Shown here: piece after piece, positions 1 to 9,248 of the stretch
Layout: every line of letters begins with the position of its first letter
Position numbering within the stretch: position 1 is the first letter of the stretch
Made by a program: the position numbers and the translations under genes
Notes under the pieces: generated by a model
Databases searched by the model: none
Told to the model about the DNA's origin: nothing
What the model saw: the letters and a program-made list of their open reading frames with translations, nothing else
Origin: Sphingomonadales bacterium
Lineage (GTDB): Bacteria > Pseudomonadota > Alphaproteobacteria > Sphingomonadales > Govanellaceae
Direction: 5' to 3'
Assembly (NCBI GenBank): GCA_019455285.1
Contig: JACFMS010000002.1
Span: forward strand, 124,001-188,000
DNA: 64,000 bases

Positions 1-96
1 GGCGAAGGCGGGCAGGCCCGCGGCGATCTGCACCTGGACGTCCACGGCCCGGGCGTCGATGCCGACGAAAGCCACCGTGGCGACGTGCGCGACCAT
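1..96 (-). CDS. YifB/ComM-family Mg-chelatase-like AAA ATPase, N-terminal fragment
   Basis: The 32 codons read MVAHVATVAFVGIDARAV and continue to a GLPAFA motif at the window edge. This is the standard opening of the YifB/ComM family (S5-like N-terminal domain, then an AAA ATPase core). Family members are cytoplasmic hexameric helicase-like ATPases; ComM promotes branch migration during natural transformation. Only the N-terminus is in the window, so the ATPase motifs cannot be checked. The gene reads out of the window on the left. The ATG at 94-96 is the only sensible start. Confidence 0.72.
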   Translation of the reverse strand, partial: MVAHVATVAFVGIDARAVDVQVQIAAGLPAFA

Positions 97-169
97 GCGT
101 GTTTTCCCCCGAAGACCCTGATGCTTGCCTAGAGAGTAACGGACCTTAGAAAAGCCCGCAAAGGGAGAA

Positions 170-1909
170 TTAGAAATAGCGCTGCAATTTCACTTGCACG
201 AAATCATCATCGGCGAAGGGATAGAGGGGATCAATGACCGGCACGCTCAACAATAGCCGGGCGTCCAGCGACAGCTTCCAGTGCGCGCCGAAGCGGCGGC
301 TCATCTCGATGTTGACGAACTTGGTCTTGGTATCAAGATCAAAGATCGCGCCGGCGAGAAGGGTGCTGTCGGCAACATCGTTGGCGGTCCAACGCAAGCC
401 GGCGAAAAGATCATCCTCGAACGGGTTATCGGGATTGCGCCCGCGCTCATCCCACAGATACTCCATCAGCACGCCCAGGTCAGACGAGCCCTGTAAAATA
501 TTAAAGGCGGTGTATTCGAAGCCGGCGATGGCCGCTATCTGATTTTCGCCGGGCTGGGCGCGGCGGATCGCTTCCGCTTTCAACAATAGCCCGCCGAAGG
601 TCGCCTGAAGTTCAAAGCCCGTCTGATCGATGATGTCGTAGCGGGGAATGAGCACCGGATCGCCGGCGCTGTTCAGGCCAAGGATAAACGCCGGATCGCG
701 GTTGATGCCATGAAAGTGCGACGCCGCCACATCCAGCGGACCCACGGCGTGCGACCAGCGCAGCGCCCAATCCACATGCCATTTGTCATGGCCGCCTTGA
801 TAGTGCGTCTGTGACGTGTCGATCAGCAAGGGACCGCGCGGCCGTCCGTCCGGCCCAGGAAACTTGCGCTCGCGAAAGTAGGTCATGGTGTAAGCTGAAA
901 AGAGGCCAAAGTCGCTGTCGTAGGATAGCGTCGCCATGGGCTGACCGAGCTTGTCCTCGCCGTCGATATCCTCTAGGAGGTCGTCCTGATTGAGAATGTC
1001 GACCAGATGCTGCGATTCGACGACGCCCCAGAACACCTTGTCGATGCCCAGCCGCACCTCCAGCCGATCAAACGCGCCAACCCATTTCAATTCGCGAATG
1101 TCGACATGACTGCGCTCGCCGTCGTTGGCGTCCAGGCGCGCGAAGGGGGTGAAGGTGATGGCCTGCCGGCCGCCGTTCCAAGCATAGGTAACGGAGGGTT
1201 CGGCGGCCACCGAGACGGTTTGATTCTTCTGCCCGCCATCGCGGGAATCCTGGGTAAAGACGCGGCCTTCCGCTTCCACGTAGCCGTTGACGCTGACCCC
1301 GTCAAAAAGTCCGCCCGCCGCGCCAGCCTTGGCGAAGGACTGGTCGGCGAATGCGGCGTCATCGAACGCCGGGCCTTCCTCCTCGGTCGCCGCCGGCGCC
1401 GCCTCGGCGACCACGGTTGGCGTGGGAGCGGATGCGGCGACAGGCGACGGGTTGGTGGCTGGCGATGGCGTCTCCGGCGCGGCGTTCAGATCGATGACGA
1501 TGCGGTAAGCGGCATATTCGGCATCGGGCGATTGGGTGAAGACGCGTTTGACGTGCGCCGGCTCGGCAAAGGCGACATGGATCATCCCGGGCGAATCGAT
1601 GCGCGCCTCCTTGACCACGCCGACGCCGGCCGTGGCAAGCGGCGCCGCCGTGGGCGGCGCGCCCGCGCCATCCAAGACCACGGTCAGCCCCGCCCCCTCA
1701 TCATAGCGCAAGACATAGGGGGCCGGCTGCGTCAAATCGATCACCACCCGCGTCATGTCCGGATGGCGGCCGACGCGCACGCCCATGATCTCGGCGGCGG
1801 CAAGCGGCGTCGCACCAAGTCCCGCCATGGCGGCGCTTGCCAAGAACGTAGCGCCGATTTGGCCAAAGCGTCGCAATTTACTTAAATTTTTATTATAACT
1901 ATTGGTCAT
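170..1909 (-). CDS. AMIN-domain protein with C-terminal outer-membrane beta-barrel
   Basis: The protein has 579 residues from the ATG at 1909; a TTG one codon upstream is also possible. It opens with a signal peptide (about residues 1-40, ending LAAA). An AMIN-like domain follows (about 40-145; MGVRVGRHPD, TRVVIDL, YRIVIDLN), the type that binds peptidoglycan or targets periplasmic proteins. Next is a Pro/Ala/Thr-rich linker (about 146-195). The remaining 380 residues alternate polar and aromatic strands and end in VKLQRYF, the terminal Phe expected of an outer-membrane barrel. It is the last gene after the MMPL transporter and LolA-like gene, so a role as the outer-membrane receptor or docking partner of that system is likely. 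The substrate is unknown. I know no standard name for this domain fusion. Confidence 0.72.
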   Translation of the reverse strand: MTNSYNKNLSKLRRFGQIGATFLASAAMAGLGATPLAAAEIMGVRVGRHPDMTRVVIDLTQPAPYVLRYDEGAGLTVVLDGAGAPPTAAPLATAGVGVVKEARIDSPGMIHVAFAEPAHVKRVFTQSPDAEYAAYRIVIDLNAAPETPSPATNPSPVAASAPTPTVVAEAAPAATEEEGPAFDDAAFADQSFAKAGAAGGLFDGVSVNGYVEAEGRVFTQDSRDGGQKNQTVSVAAEPSVTYAWNGGRQAITFTPFARLDANDGERSHVDIRELKWVGAFDRLEVRLGIDKVFWGVVESQHLVDILNQDDLLEDIDGEDKLGQPMATLSYDSDFGLFSAYTMTYFRERKFPGPDGRPRGPLLIDTSQTHYQGGHDKWHVDWALRWSHAVGPLDVAASHFHGINRDPAFILGLNSAGDPVLIPRYDIIDQTGFELQATFGGLLLKAEAIRRAQPGENQIAAIAGFEYTAFNILQGSSDLGVLMEYLWDERGRNPDNPFEDDLFAGLRWTANDVADSTLLAGAIFDLDTKTKFVNIEMSRRFGAHWKLSLDARLLLSVPVIDPLYPFADDDFVQVKLQRYF

Positions 1910-2043
1910 CAAGCGCCCGATTATTGATCGGATAGGAAGATTTATTGGCGAATTTGCGTAGCGATACTTTTAACAACTGGCGAGGATTTAAGTAAAAGTC
2001 GATGCTTTCTAGGGTCAATAACATACCAGAAGTACACGAAGCT

Positions 2044-2186
2044 GTCATTGCGAGCCCTGCTCAAGGGCGAAGCAATCCAGGAAACGATCAAAATAATGCT
2101 GGATTGCTTCGTCGGCCTCCCGCGGCGTGTAGCGCCGCAGTTATTAACTTGCGTGCAAGGCGCGCGGGCGGTCTCCTCGCAACGAC
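2044..2186. repeat. Dispersed intergenic inverted repeat, copy 1
   Basis: The segment starts GTCATTGCGAG and ends CTCCTCGCAACGACG, so its ends are inverted copies. The interior has GCAATCCAG facing CTGGATTGC, giving a long imperfect hairpin. A second copy with the same ends lies at 5338-5458, on the other side of the same operon. This looks like a REP or MITE-like extragenic repeat. It fills most of the gap between the barrel gene and the LolA-like gene, and nothing else is visible there. Confidence 0.7.
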
Positions 2187-2194
2187 GCTTACGC

Positions 2195-2974
2195 CTACTG
2201 CGCGCGCTTCAGGCTGGCTTGGCTGAAATCCACTTCCGATAATCCAACGCCCAGGCGATAGGCGGTGACCGCCAGGAGCGTGCTCTTGCCAGTGCGCAGA
2301 TTTTCCATCAGCAGGCGATGGGCGCGCCAGAACGCGCCATAGCGCGCGAATTTGCCGTAGGTCAGGCGCTTCAGATGGGCGCCACGGCGATCGTAGAAAT
2401 CCACCCGCCAGGGCCGGTATTCGGCGCTATCAAGCCACACTTCCTGGCGCGCATAGCCGGAGTCTTTATAAAGCGGTGTGCGCTCGATGATGTTGCAGGT
2501 CAGTTTGCCGCAGGGCTCCTGACGCAAAAAGCGATAGCTGTACTTTTCCAACGCCGGCGCGGCGATGTCCTCGTAAGCAAATTCGCTGCCCATGAACGGC
2601 CCGGCGCGATTGGCCCCCGAGATGCGTTTGACGCGCCCGACCTCGGGCAGATAGAGCCATTGGTCGTCGGGCTCTAGCACATGGGAAAAAGATAACAGCG
2701 CTGCGCCGGCGATGTCGCGCGGCTCATCGAAGATCACCAGCGATTTATCTCCTTCTCCCGCCGCCGTTGCTTCCAGCACCTTGATGCGCAGCGCGCGCCG
2801 GCTTTCATCGCCCCGCGCCGACTTCAAGATCATCACCACCGCCGCCTCGCTGTCCTTAAAGCCGGTGTCGCGGCGATCGGCCTCGGCGGCGATGGCGCGC
2901 CCCTTGTCCGCGGCTTCATCGGCCCATGCCGGCAGGGCGGTGAAGAGGCAAGCAATAACAACCCAGCAACGCAC
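2195..2974 (-). CDS. LolA-like outer-membrane lipoprotein-sorting family protein
   Basis: The protein has 259 residues and a GTG start preceded by GGGAGAG at a good distance. A signal peptide (MRCWVVIACLFTALPAWA) precedes a soluble periplasmic domain. Phrases such as LVIFDEPRDIAGAALL, WLYLPEVGRVKRI and YKDSGYARQEVWLD are typical of the LolA-like family that accompanies MMPL transporters. Proteins of this fold carry lipid or lipoprotein through the periplasm in a half-barrel. It lies 12 bp downstream of the MMPL gene and upstream of the AMIN-barrel gene, so the three probably form one inner-membrane to outer-membrane transfer route. It is not the housekeeping LolA. Confidence 0.82.
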   Translation of the reverse strand: MRCWVVIACLFTALPAWADEAADKGRAIAAEADRRDTGFKDSEAAVVMILKSARGDESRRALRIKVLEATAAGEGDKSLVIFDEPRDIAGAALLSFSHVLEPDDQWLYLPEVGRVKRISGANRAGPFMGSEFAYEDIAAPALEKYSYRFLRQEPCGKLTCNIIERTPLYKDSGYARQEVWLDSAEYRPWRVDFYDRRGAHLKRLTYGKFARYGAFWRAHRLLMENLRTGKSTLLAVTAYRLGVGLSEVDFSQASLKRAQ

Positions 2975-2986
2975 CTTAGTCTCTCC

Positions 2987-5299
2987 CTAGCGTTTGCGCG
3001 CCGCGGCGAAAATCAACGCCGGCAGCAGGATCAGATCGGTGACCAACGCCGCGGCGACAATGATCGCGGTCATGACGCCGAGGTTTGCATTCAAGCTGAA
3101 ATCGGCGGCGAGTAGCACGGCAAATCCGGCGATCAGCGCCAGCGCCGAGTCCATCAACGCCGGACCGACCATTTCCAAAGCATGCTCCATGGCCTCCGCC
3201 ACCGTTGCGCCTTGATCGCGAAAGACACGGTACTTGCTTAAGATATGAATGGCGAAATCGACGATGAGGCCCAACGCCACCGCCACCGCCGCCGCCACGT
3301 AAAGCCCCACCTCGCCCTTGGTCGCCGACCACAGGCCCAGCGTCAATTCCACCGGCACGATGTTGATGATCAGGCTGAGGAACGCCAGCGGCCACGACTT
3401 AAGCGCCACGAACAGGCAGATCGCGATGGCGAGAACGGACAGCATGGTGCCCATGATCATGCTGCTCACCGTGCGCTCGGTCAAGTGCGCGAAGATGATG
3501 GCGACGCCGGTGCCGTCGGCGGCAAGGTGCGGCGGCGCATGGTCGCCCAGCCAGCCTTCAGCGCGGGCCTCCAGCCGTTGCATCTCGGCGGTGGAAATAT
3601 CGCCCATGATGGCGGTCAGGCGGGTGGCGGATTTGGCGACGTCGATCTGGTTGTTCAGATCGCGGCCAAAGGGCAGAGACATTTCATAAAGCAACAGATA
3701 CTGCGCGGCGAGCGCGCGGCTTTCCGGCAGGCGATCATAGGCCGGATCATCGCCATGCATGTTGCGGTTCAACCGCTTCATCATATCAACCACGCTGACG
3801 ACATGGGTGACGCCGGGCTGTTGCCGCAGCCATTCGGCGAACGCAGCGACGCGCGCCAGATAGGCCGGTTCGGCAATGCCGCCGTCCTCGCCCGACGGCA
3901 ACGAGAATTCCAGCGCATAAAGCCCCGGCAGATATCGGGTGGCGAATTCCGCATCCTGACGGAACGTCACGTCTGGCGCGAAATAATCAACGAATTTGTC
4001 GTTGACCTGCAATCTCGGCAAGGCATAGACCGCCGCCCCCAGAAGCACGATAAAACCGAAGATCACCAGCGATGCATGGCGCTGCAGGCCTTGCGCCAGC
4101 CGGCGATAGCCATCACCGCCGCCGCTGCGCACGAAAGCGGCCGGCGGCGGCAGCAAGACCAAGAGCGGCGGCAGCGCTGCTAAGGTATAGAACAGCGCAA
4201 AGACACTGCCCGCCGCTGCCAGATTGCCGACGTCACGATAGGGCGGCGCGGCGGCGAAGTTGAGGCTTAAGAATCCGATCACCGTCGTTGCCGTGGTGAT
4301 CAGCACCGGCTTCAGGTTAAGCCGTAGGCTGTCCGCGATCGCCTCGGCCGGCGCGCTGCCCCGCGCCATCCCGGACTGCACTGCCGCGATCAGATGAATG
4401 GCGTCGGCCACCGCGATGGCCAACACGATCACCGGCACGGCGGCGGTGGCCGTCATCAGCGGAATTTGCGCATAGCCCATGACGCCCAGGGTAGCGGCAA
4501 TGCTGGCGAACACGATGGCGACCACCACCGCCGCCGGCCGCCAGCCGCGAAAGAACGCCCACAAGCCGACCAGCAGCACGCCGATCATGATCGGCGCCAG
4601 AACTCGCGCATCGCGCTCGGAAACTTCGCGCAGCGCCAGATCGAGCGTCGCACCGCCCACCACGGCTATGCGCAGACCGGGATGCGCCGCCATATCCTGC
4701 GCCGCCAACTCGCGCACGTAGCGCACCGCCGTTGCCGGCGCGTCAACATCGCCGGGAGCGGCATGCAGCGTTACCACCACGCTGGCGGTCGCGCCATCGC
4801 TTGAGACGAGATAGCCGTTCAAGGCCGGCTCGCCCAAGGCGATTTGCCTGATCCGCGCTGTTTCGCCCGTGCTGAAGGTCTGGCCCACGGGCACGAGATC
4901 AGCGACCATCAGGTCATCGCCCTCGGCCCATGAGTGCTGATGATTGGCGATGGAATCGACCCGGGTCGCCGCCGGCGTCCGCCATAGCCGGTCGGTCAAG
5001 TCGGCAAGATAAGCCAGGCGATCGGGCGTGAAAAGACCGCCCGTCTCAAAGCGCACAACCAGCGCCACGGCATCGAGCTTGGCGTAGGATTCCTCGATGG
5101 CGTCAAAGGCCATCAGGTCGGGATTGTCGGCGTCAAAAAAGGCGCGATAGTCGCCGGAGACCACGATATTGCCGCTGCCCCAGGCGAGCGCCAAGGTGAG
5201 CGCCAGAATGGCCGCCGTCACCATCCGCGGCCAGCGCAGACTGAGGCGCAGCCAGCGCGTCAGCCATCGGGAGAGAAGATTTTTATCCGGTGCCGCCAT
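2987..5299 (-). CDS. RND/MMPL-family lipid-type transporter
   Basis: The protein has 770 residues from the ATG at 5299; a GTG directly upstream is an alternative. It shows the duplicated RND plan: one TM helix near residues 25-45, a periplasmic loop, a helix bundle around 220-400, a second single helix near 410, a second loop, and a final bundle at about 615-765. Conserved helix phrases include VLAIAVADAIHLI and VALGLIVDFAIHIL, with acidic residues placed for proton relay. MMPL/HpnN-type members export lipids such as hopanoids from the inner membrane. It is the first gene of an operon with the LolA-like and AMIN-barrel genes. The substrate cannot be read from the sequence. Confidence 0.85.
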   Translation of the reverse strand: MAAPDKNLLSRWLTRWLRLSLRWPRMVTAAILALTLALAWGSGNIVVSGDYRAFFDADNPDLMAFDAIEESYAKLDAVALVVRFETGGLFTPDRLAYLADLTDRLWRTPAATRVDSIANHQHSWAEGDDLMVADLVPVGQTFSTGETARIRQIALGEPALNGYLVSSDGATASVVVTLHAAPGDVDAPATAVRYVRELAAQDMAAHPGLRIAVVGGATLDLALREVSERDARVLAPIMIGVLLVGLWAFFRGWRPAAVVVAIVFASIAATLGVMGYAQIPLMTATAAVPVIVLAIAVADAIHLIAAVQSGMARGSAPAEAIADSLRLNLKPVLITTATTVIGFLSLNFAAAPPYRDVGNLAAAGSVFALFYTLAALPPLLVLLPPPAAFVRSGGGDGYRRLAQGLQRHASLVIFGFIVLLGAAVYALPRLQVNDKFVDYFAPDVTFRQDAEFATRYLPGLYALEFSLPSGEDGGIAEPAYLARVAAFAEWLRQQPGVTHVVSVVDMMKRLNRNMHGDDPAYDRLPESRALAAQYLLLYEMSLPFGRDLNNQIDVAKSATRLTAIMGDISTAEMQRLEARAEGWLGDHAPPHLAADGTGVAIIFAHLTERTVSSMIMGTMLSVLAIAICLFVALKSWPLAFLSLIINIVPVELTLGLWSATKGEVGLYVAAAVAVALGLIVDFAIHILSKYRVFRDQGATVAEAMEHALEMVGPALMDSALALIAGFAVLLAADFSLNANLGVMTAIIVAAALVTDLILLPALIFAAARKR

Positions 5300-5337
5300 C
5301 ACTTCCTGCGTCAGGCCCTAGAAAATATATATCCACC

Positions 5338-5458
5338 GTCATCGCGAGGCCGCTTTAAGCGGCCGTGGCGATCCAGAAAAAACAGTAAAAATCTGCAAAT
5401 TTATGGATTGCCGCGTCGGCCTCCGCGCCACACGCGCCGGAGGCCTCCTCGCAATGAC
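5338..5458. repeat. Dispersed intergenic inverted repeat, copy 2
   Basis: It begins GTCATCGCGAG and ends CCTCCTCGCAATGAC. GGCGATCCAG on the left faces TGGATTGCC on the right. It matches the ends and internal plan of the repeat at 2044-2186 but differs inside, including an AT-rich centre. It occupies the gap between the MMPL gene and gshB. Confidence 0.7.
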
Positions 5459-5495
5459 AATCATGGCCTTGCTTTAACTCACCATGCTCCATTTC

Positions 5496-6434
5496 CTACC
5501 GCCGCGCCTCAATGGCGTCCCAGATGCGCGCGGCCAAGTTGCCGCCGCCGAAGCGTTCGATCTCCTGAATGCCGGTGGGCGAGGTGACATTAATTTCCGT
5601 CAGGTAGTCGCCGATGACGTCGATGCCGACGAAAATCAACCCCTGCTTTTTCAACGTCGGGCCGATGGCGGCGCAGATTTCGCGCTCCCGCGCCGTCAAC
5701 TCCGTCGGCTCCGCCTTGCCGCCGACGTGGAGGTTGGAGCGCGCCTCGCCCGCCGCCGGCACGCGGTTGATGGCGCCGGCCGGCTCGCCGTCGATCAAGA
5801 TGATGCGCTTATCGCCGCGCCGCACCTCGGGCAGATATTTTTGCGCCATCACCGGCTGGCGATAGAAGGCGCTGAACACTTCCAAGAGTGAGTTGAAGTT
5901 TTCGTCGTCAGGCGTCAAGCGGAACACCCCGGCGCCGCCGTTGCCATAAAGCGGCTTGATGATGATGTCGCCGTGCTCCTCGCGAAACGCTTTCAACGCG
6001 TCGCGGCGGGCGGTGATCAGGGTCGGCGGCATCAAGCCTTTAAAATGGGTAGTGAAGAGTTTCTCCGGCGCGTTGCGCACGTTTACCGGATCGTTGACCA
6101 CCAGGGTCTGGGGGTGAATGTGTTCCAAAAGGTGGGTGGCGGTGATGTAGCCCATGTCGAACGGCGGATCCTGACGCATCAGCACCACGTCGACCTGATG
6201 CAGGTCGATCTCCCGGCGCGCGCCCAGGGTATAGTGGTTGCCGGCTTCGCGCCGCACCGTCAAGGGCTCGCCCAGCGTGGTCAGGCGGCCATCGCGCAGC
6301 GCCAGATTGTGCACCGAATAGTGATAAAGGACATGGCCGCGCGCTTGCGCCTCCAGCGCCAGGGCGAAGGTGGAATCGCCCTTAAAGTCGATATCCCCGA
6401 TGTAGTCCATTTGAATGGCGACGGTAAGCGGCAT
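5496..6434 (-). CDS. gshB: Glutathione synthase
   Basis: The protein has 312 residues, close to the family norm. It joins gamma-glutamylcysteine and glycine using ATP in the last step of glutathione synthesis, in the cytoplasm. Recognisable blocks are [18 protein letters not shown] at the N-terminus, the substrate loop [15 protein letters not shown], the ATP-grasp segment [18 protein letters not shown], and the Mg/ATP site [19 protein letters not shown]. It lies just after yraN in the order rsmI-yraN-gshB, a cluster common in alphaproteobacteria. The gap to yraN is short and the genes may be cotranscribed. Confidence 0.97.
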   Translation of the reverse strand: MPLTVAIQMDYIGDIDFKGDSTFALALEAQARGHVLYHYSVHNLALRDGRLTTLGEPLTVRREAGNHYTLGARREIDLHQVDVVLMRQDPPFDMGYITATHLLEHIHPQTLVVNDPVNVRNAPEKLFTTHFKGLMPPTLITARRDALKAFREEHGDIIIKPLYGNGGAGVFRLTPDDENFNSLLEVFSAFYRQPVMAQKYLPEVRRGDKRIILIDGEPAGAINRVPAAGEARSNLHVGGKAEPTELTAREREICAAIGPTLKKQGLIFVGIDVIGDYLTEINVTSPTGIQEIERFGGGNLAARIWDAIEARR

Positions 6435-6461
6435 GGGGCTTGATCCTTTTCTCGTCTGTCT

Positions 6462-6830
6462 TTATTCGCCCATCGTCCAGGCGTTGGCAAGATGGCGGGG
6501 CAGATGGCGGGGCGAGATCGCCACCACGTCGAAGCGGCAATCCAGGCCCTCCAGGCGACGGCGGCTTAAGAACCACCGGGCGGCGCGCTCGATGCGTCGA
6601 CGCTGGGCGGGGTGGATCGAGGCCAGCGCGGCGGCCGGAGTGGCGCGCGCCTTGACCTCGACGAAGGCGACGGTCCGCCCGCGCCGCACAATGAGATCGA
6701 TCTCGCCCACCGGAGTCTTGGCGCGCTGGGCGAGCAGCCGGTAACCTTTAAAGGACAGCCACAGGATGGCGATGGTCTCCGCTGAGCGGCCGGCGGCCTC
6801 GGCGGCGCGGCGGGCGGCGGCCTGCCTCAT
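6462..6830 (-). CDS. yraN: YraN/UPF0102-family endonuclease-like protein
   Basis: The 122-residue protein shows the UPF0102 signature GEIDLIVRRG followed by VAFVEVKAR. These supply the acidic residues and E-x-K of the PD-(D/E)XK nuclease fold. The family is conserved and usually lies beside rsmI; its exact role is unsettled, with links to DNA processing and recombination. The ATG overlaps the rsmI stop codon (ATGA), so the two are translationally coupled. Length is normal for the family. Confidence 0.93.
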   Translation of the reverse strand: MRQAAARRAAEAAGRSAETIAILWLSFKGYRLLAQRAKTPVGEIDLIVRRGRTVAFVEVKARATPAAALASIHPAQRRRIERAARWFLSRRRLEGLDCRFDVVAISPRHLPRHLANAWTMGE

Positions 6831-7753
6831 GTCTCGCTTCCCTTCAACTTCAGCGCCCGCTCGTAAACCTGACGGCGCGAAAGTCCGGTCATCTCCGTCA
6901 CCTCGCGCACCGCGGCGCTTAGCGAGAGGCGGGCCAAAGCCTCCCGCAAAAGCGCATCCAGATCATGGGCCGGCTCAGCCTTGGCGGGACCGCCCACCAC
7001 CACCACCACCTCGCCCTTGACCTTGGCCCCGGCGTAAGCCTGCGCGAGGCGGGGCAAGGCGTCGCGCCGGGTCTCCTCGAATTTCTTGGTCAGCTCTCGG
7101 CACACCGCCGCCGGGCGGTCGCCCAATACCGCCGCCATGTCGGCCAAGGCCACGCCCAAGCGATGGGGGGCCTCGAAAAACACCAGGGTCGCCGGCACGG
7201 CGGCCAGCTCCGCCAAGGCGGCGCGGCGGGCGGCGGACTTCTCCGGCAGAAAGCCGGCAAACAGGAAGCGGTCGGTGGGCAGGCCGGCGGCCATCAGCGC
7301 CGTCAAGGGGGCGCTCGCCCCGGGTATCGGCGTTACGGCGACGCCGGCCCCCAGCGCCGCCGTCACCAGGCGATAACCGGGGTCGGAGATCAACGGCGTG
7401 CCGGCGTCGGTGACCTGGGCGAGCGCCGCGCCCGCCGCCAGACGGGCGACGATCTTGGGCAGTAGGCGCTGGGCGTTGTGGTCATGATAGGCAAGAAGCG
7501 GCTTTTTGATGTCATAATGAGCCAACAGCCGGCTGGTGACCCGGGTATCCTCACATAAAATGGCGTCCGCCCCCTTGAGCACCGCCAGGGCGCGTAAGCT
7601 GATATCCGCCAGGTTGCCGATGGGGGTCGCCACCACATAGAGCCCGGGCGGCAGGAAATGCTCCCCGCTCGCCGTTTCCTTGGTTGAGGGCGCGTCGCGC
7701 TTCAGTATACTTCTCCCCGCTTCGGCCGCCTCGCCAGGGACCGGCCGCATCAT
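6827..7753 (-). CDS. rsmI: 16S rRNA (cytidine1402-2'-O)-methyltransferase
   Basis: The protein has about 308 residues. I chose the paired ATG codons at 7748-7753 because upstream extensions run under the divergent lipoprotein gene and lack family similarity. The tetrapyrrole-methylase fold is clear: YVVATPIGNLADISLRAL, ILCEDTRVTSRLL, the SAM loop TDAGTPLISDPGYRLV, and PIPGASAPLTALMAAG. The C-terminal tail SLSAAVREVTEMTGLSRR is the small helical domain seen in many RsmI proteins. The enzyme methylates the ribose of C1402 in 16S rRNA, next to the P site. It leads an rsmI-yraN-gshB run and faces an LpoA-like gene, the usual neighbour. Confidence 0.95.
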   Translation of the reverse strand: MMRPVPGEAAEAGRSILKRDAPSTKETASGEHFLPPGLYVVATPIGNLADISLRALAVLKGADAILCEDTRVTSRLLAHYDIKKPLLAYHDHNAQRLLPKIVARLAAGAALAQVTDAGTPLISDPGYRLVTAALGAGVAVTPIPGASAPLTALMAAGLPTDRFLFAGFLPEKSAARRAALAELAAVPATLVFFEAPHRLGVALADMAAVLGDRPAAVCRELTKKFEETRRDALPRLAQAYAGAKVKGEVVVVVGGPAKAEPAHDLDALLREALARLSLSAAVREVTEMTGLSRRQVYERALKLKGSET

Positions 7754-7823
7754 CGTCAAGGAGCCACATTTGGGCCGCGTTTCTTCTTTAGCATCTGAGT
7801 TGTTCGTCCACAAAGGAAAGCCC

Positions 7824-9155
7824 ATGACAGCGCCGTCCAGGCCTCGTTTTCGCTGCCTTGGCATCCTAACCGCGATCGTCGCCGGCGGCCTGCTGCTGGC
7901 CGCCTGCGCCACCGCGCCCTCCCCGAAGAAGCCCGCCGTCGCCGAACCGACGGCGCCGGTCAAGCCGGTACGCACCGACATCCGGGTCGGCGTGCTGCTG
8001 CCGCTCAGCGGCGGCTACGGCGATGTCGGGCAAAGCTTGCTTAACGCCGCCTCGCTGGCGCTTTTTGACGCCAAGGACAATCGCCTGGTGCTGATCCCGC
8101 GCGATACCAGCGGCACCGCCGAAGGGGCGACCGCCGCCTTGACGGCGCTCCTGGCAGAGGACGTGGACGTGATCCTAGGGCCGCTCCTTGCCCCCGAGGC
8201 GCGCGCCGCTGCGCCGCAGGCGGCCGCCGCCGGGGTGCCGATGATCGCCTTTTCCAGCGATACCGCGGCCGCCGTCGACGGCGCTTATCTGCTCAGCTTC
8301 CTGCCCGAGGAAGAAGTGCGCCGCACCATCACCTACGCCGCATCCCAGGGCCATAAGAAGTTCGCCGCCCTATTGCCCGACACTCCTTATGGTCAGAAGG
8401 TGCAGCGGGCGTTCCTGGCCGCTGTGCTGGAGAACGGCGGCGCGGTGACCGACATGGTGACCTACCCGCCCGACACCGCGCGGCTGATGGAGCCGGCGCG
8501 CATCGTCGCCCATTATGAGGAGCGCCGCCGCGAATTGGAGAACGAGCGTAAATTTCTCGCCGGCCTGGGCGAGGATGATCTGGCCGAGGAGCTGCTGCAC
8601 CGTCTGGCCAAGCTCGATACCCTGGGCGAGGTAGCCTATGATGCCCTTCTTATCGCCGAAGGCGGCGGACTGTTGCGGGCGCTGGCCCCCTTGATGCCCT
8701 ATTTCGATGTCGATCCCAAACGGGTGAAATTTCTCGGCACCGGCTTGTGGAACGATGCCGGTCTGGCGCGCGAACCGCAGCTCCAGGGCGGTTGGTTCGC
8801 CGCCCCCGACCAGAACCACGCCCAAGCCTTCCTCGAACGCTATCGCGGCATCTTTCGCAGCGAACCGCCGCGCATCGCCACGCTTGCCTATGACGCCATG
8901 GCGCTGGTGACGAGCCTGGCGGGCGAAACCGCCCCCGACACCGCCTTTGCCCGCCAGCGGATGCAGGACCCCAATGGCTTTATCGGCATCGACGGCATCT
9001 TCCGCTTCCGCCCCGACGGTACGGCGGAACGCGGGCTGGCGGTGATGACCATCACCAATCGCGGCCTGAAAACCCTAAGCCCGGCACCCAACGTCTTTCC
9101 GGCGGCAGCAGCGACGCCGGGCGGGCAAGAGACCACCGCCACCGCAAATCCATAG
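7824..9155 (+). CDS. LpoA-like penicillin-binding protein activator lipoprotein
   Basis: The protein has 443 residues from the ATG at 7824, preceded by AAAGGAAAG. Longer versions of the frame would bury the signal peptide. The lipobox LLAAC places the lipidated Cys at residue 28. The mature part is a periplasmic-binding-protein-like domain: IRVGVLLPLSGGYGDVGQ, VDVILGPLLAPEARAAAP, VPMIAFSSDTAAAVDG, and FAALLPDTPYGQKVQRAF. This is the alphaproteobacterial LppC/LpoA-type family that sits beside rsmI. LpoA of E. coli activates PBP1A from the outer membrane; the same role here is inference, since these proteins lack its N-terminal TPR part. Confidence 0.88.
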   Translation: MTAPSRPRFRCLGILTAIVAGGLLLAACATAPSPKKPAVAEPTAPVKPVRTDIRVGVLLPLSGGYGDVGQSLLNAASLALFDAKDNRLVLIPRDTSGTAEGATAALTALLAEDVDVILGPLLAPEARAAAPQAAAAGVPMIAFSSDTAAAVDGAYLLSFLPEEEVRRTITYAASQGHKKFAALLPDTPYGQKVQRAFLAAVLENGGAVTDMVTYPPDTARLMEPARIVAHYEERRRELENERKFLAGLGEDDLAEELLHRLAKLDTLGEVAYDALLIAEGGGLLRALAPLMPYFDVDPKRVKFLGTGLWNDAGLAREPQLQGGWFAAPDQNHAQAFLERYRGIFRSEPPRIATLAYDAMALVTSLAGETAPDTAFARQRMQDPNGFIGIDGIFRFRPDGTAERGLAVMTITNRGLKTLSPAPNVFPAAAATPGGQETTATANP

Positions 9156-9191
9156 AGCTTATTCACCGCTTCCGGCGGCAAACGTCATGCC

Positions 9192-9218
9192 CCTGCCGCT
9201 CCTTGCCGGAGCGGCAGG
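9192..9218 (+). terminator. Perfect hairpin after the LpoA-like gene
   Basis: CCTGCCGCTCC and GGAGCGGCAGG form an 11-bp perfect stem with a 5-nt loop, 37 bp after the lipoprotein stop. No T-run follows, so it may be a Rho-independent terminator of low U content or an mRNA-stabilising hairpin. It lies just before the ribosome binding site of the next gene. Confidence 0.5.
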
Positions 9219-9248
9219 ATACGCCACTCATTGCCAAGGAAGCCGAGA

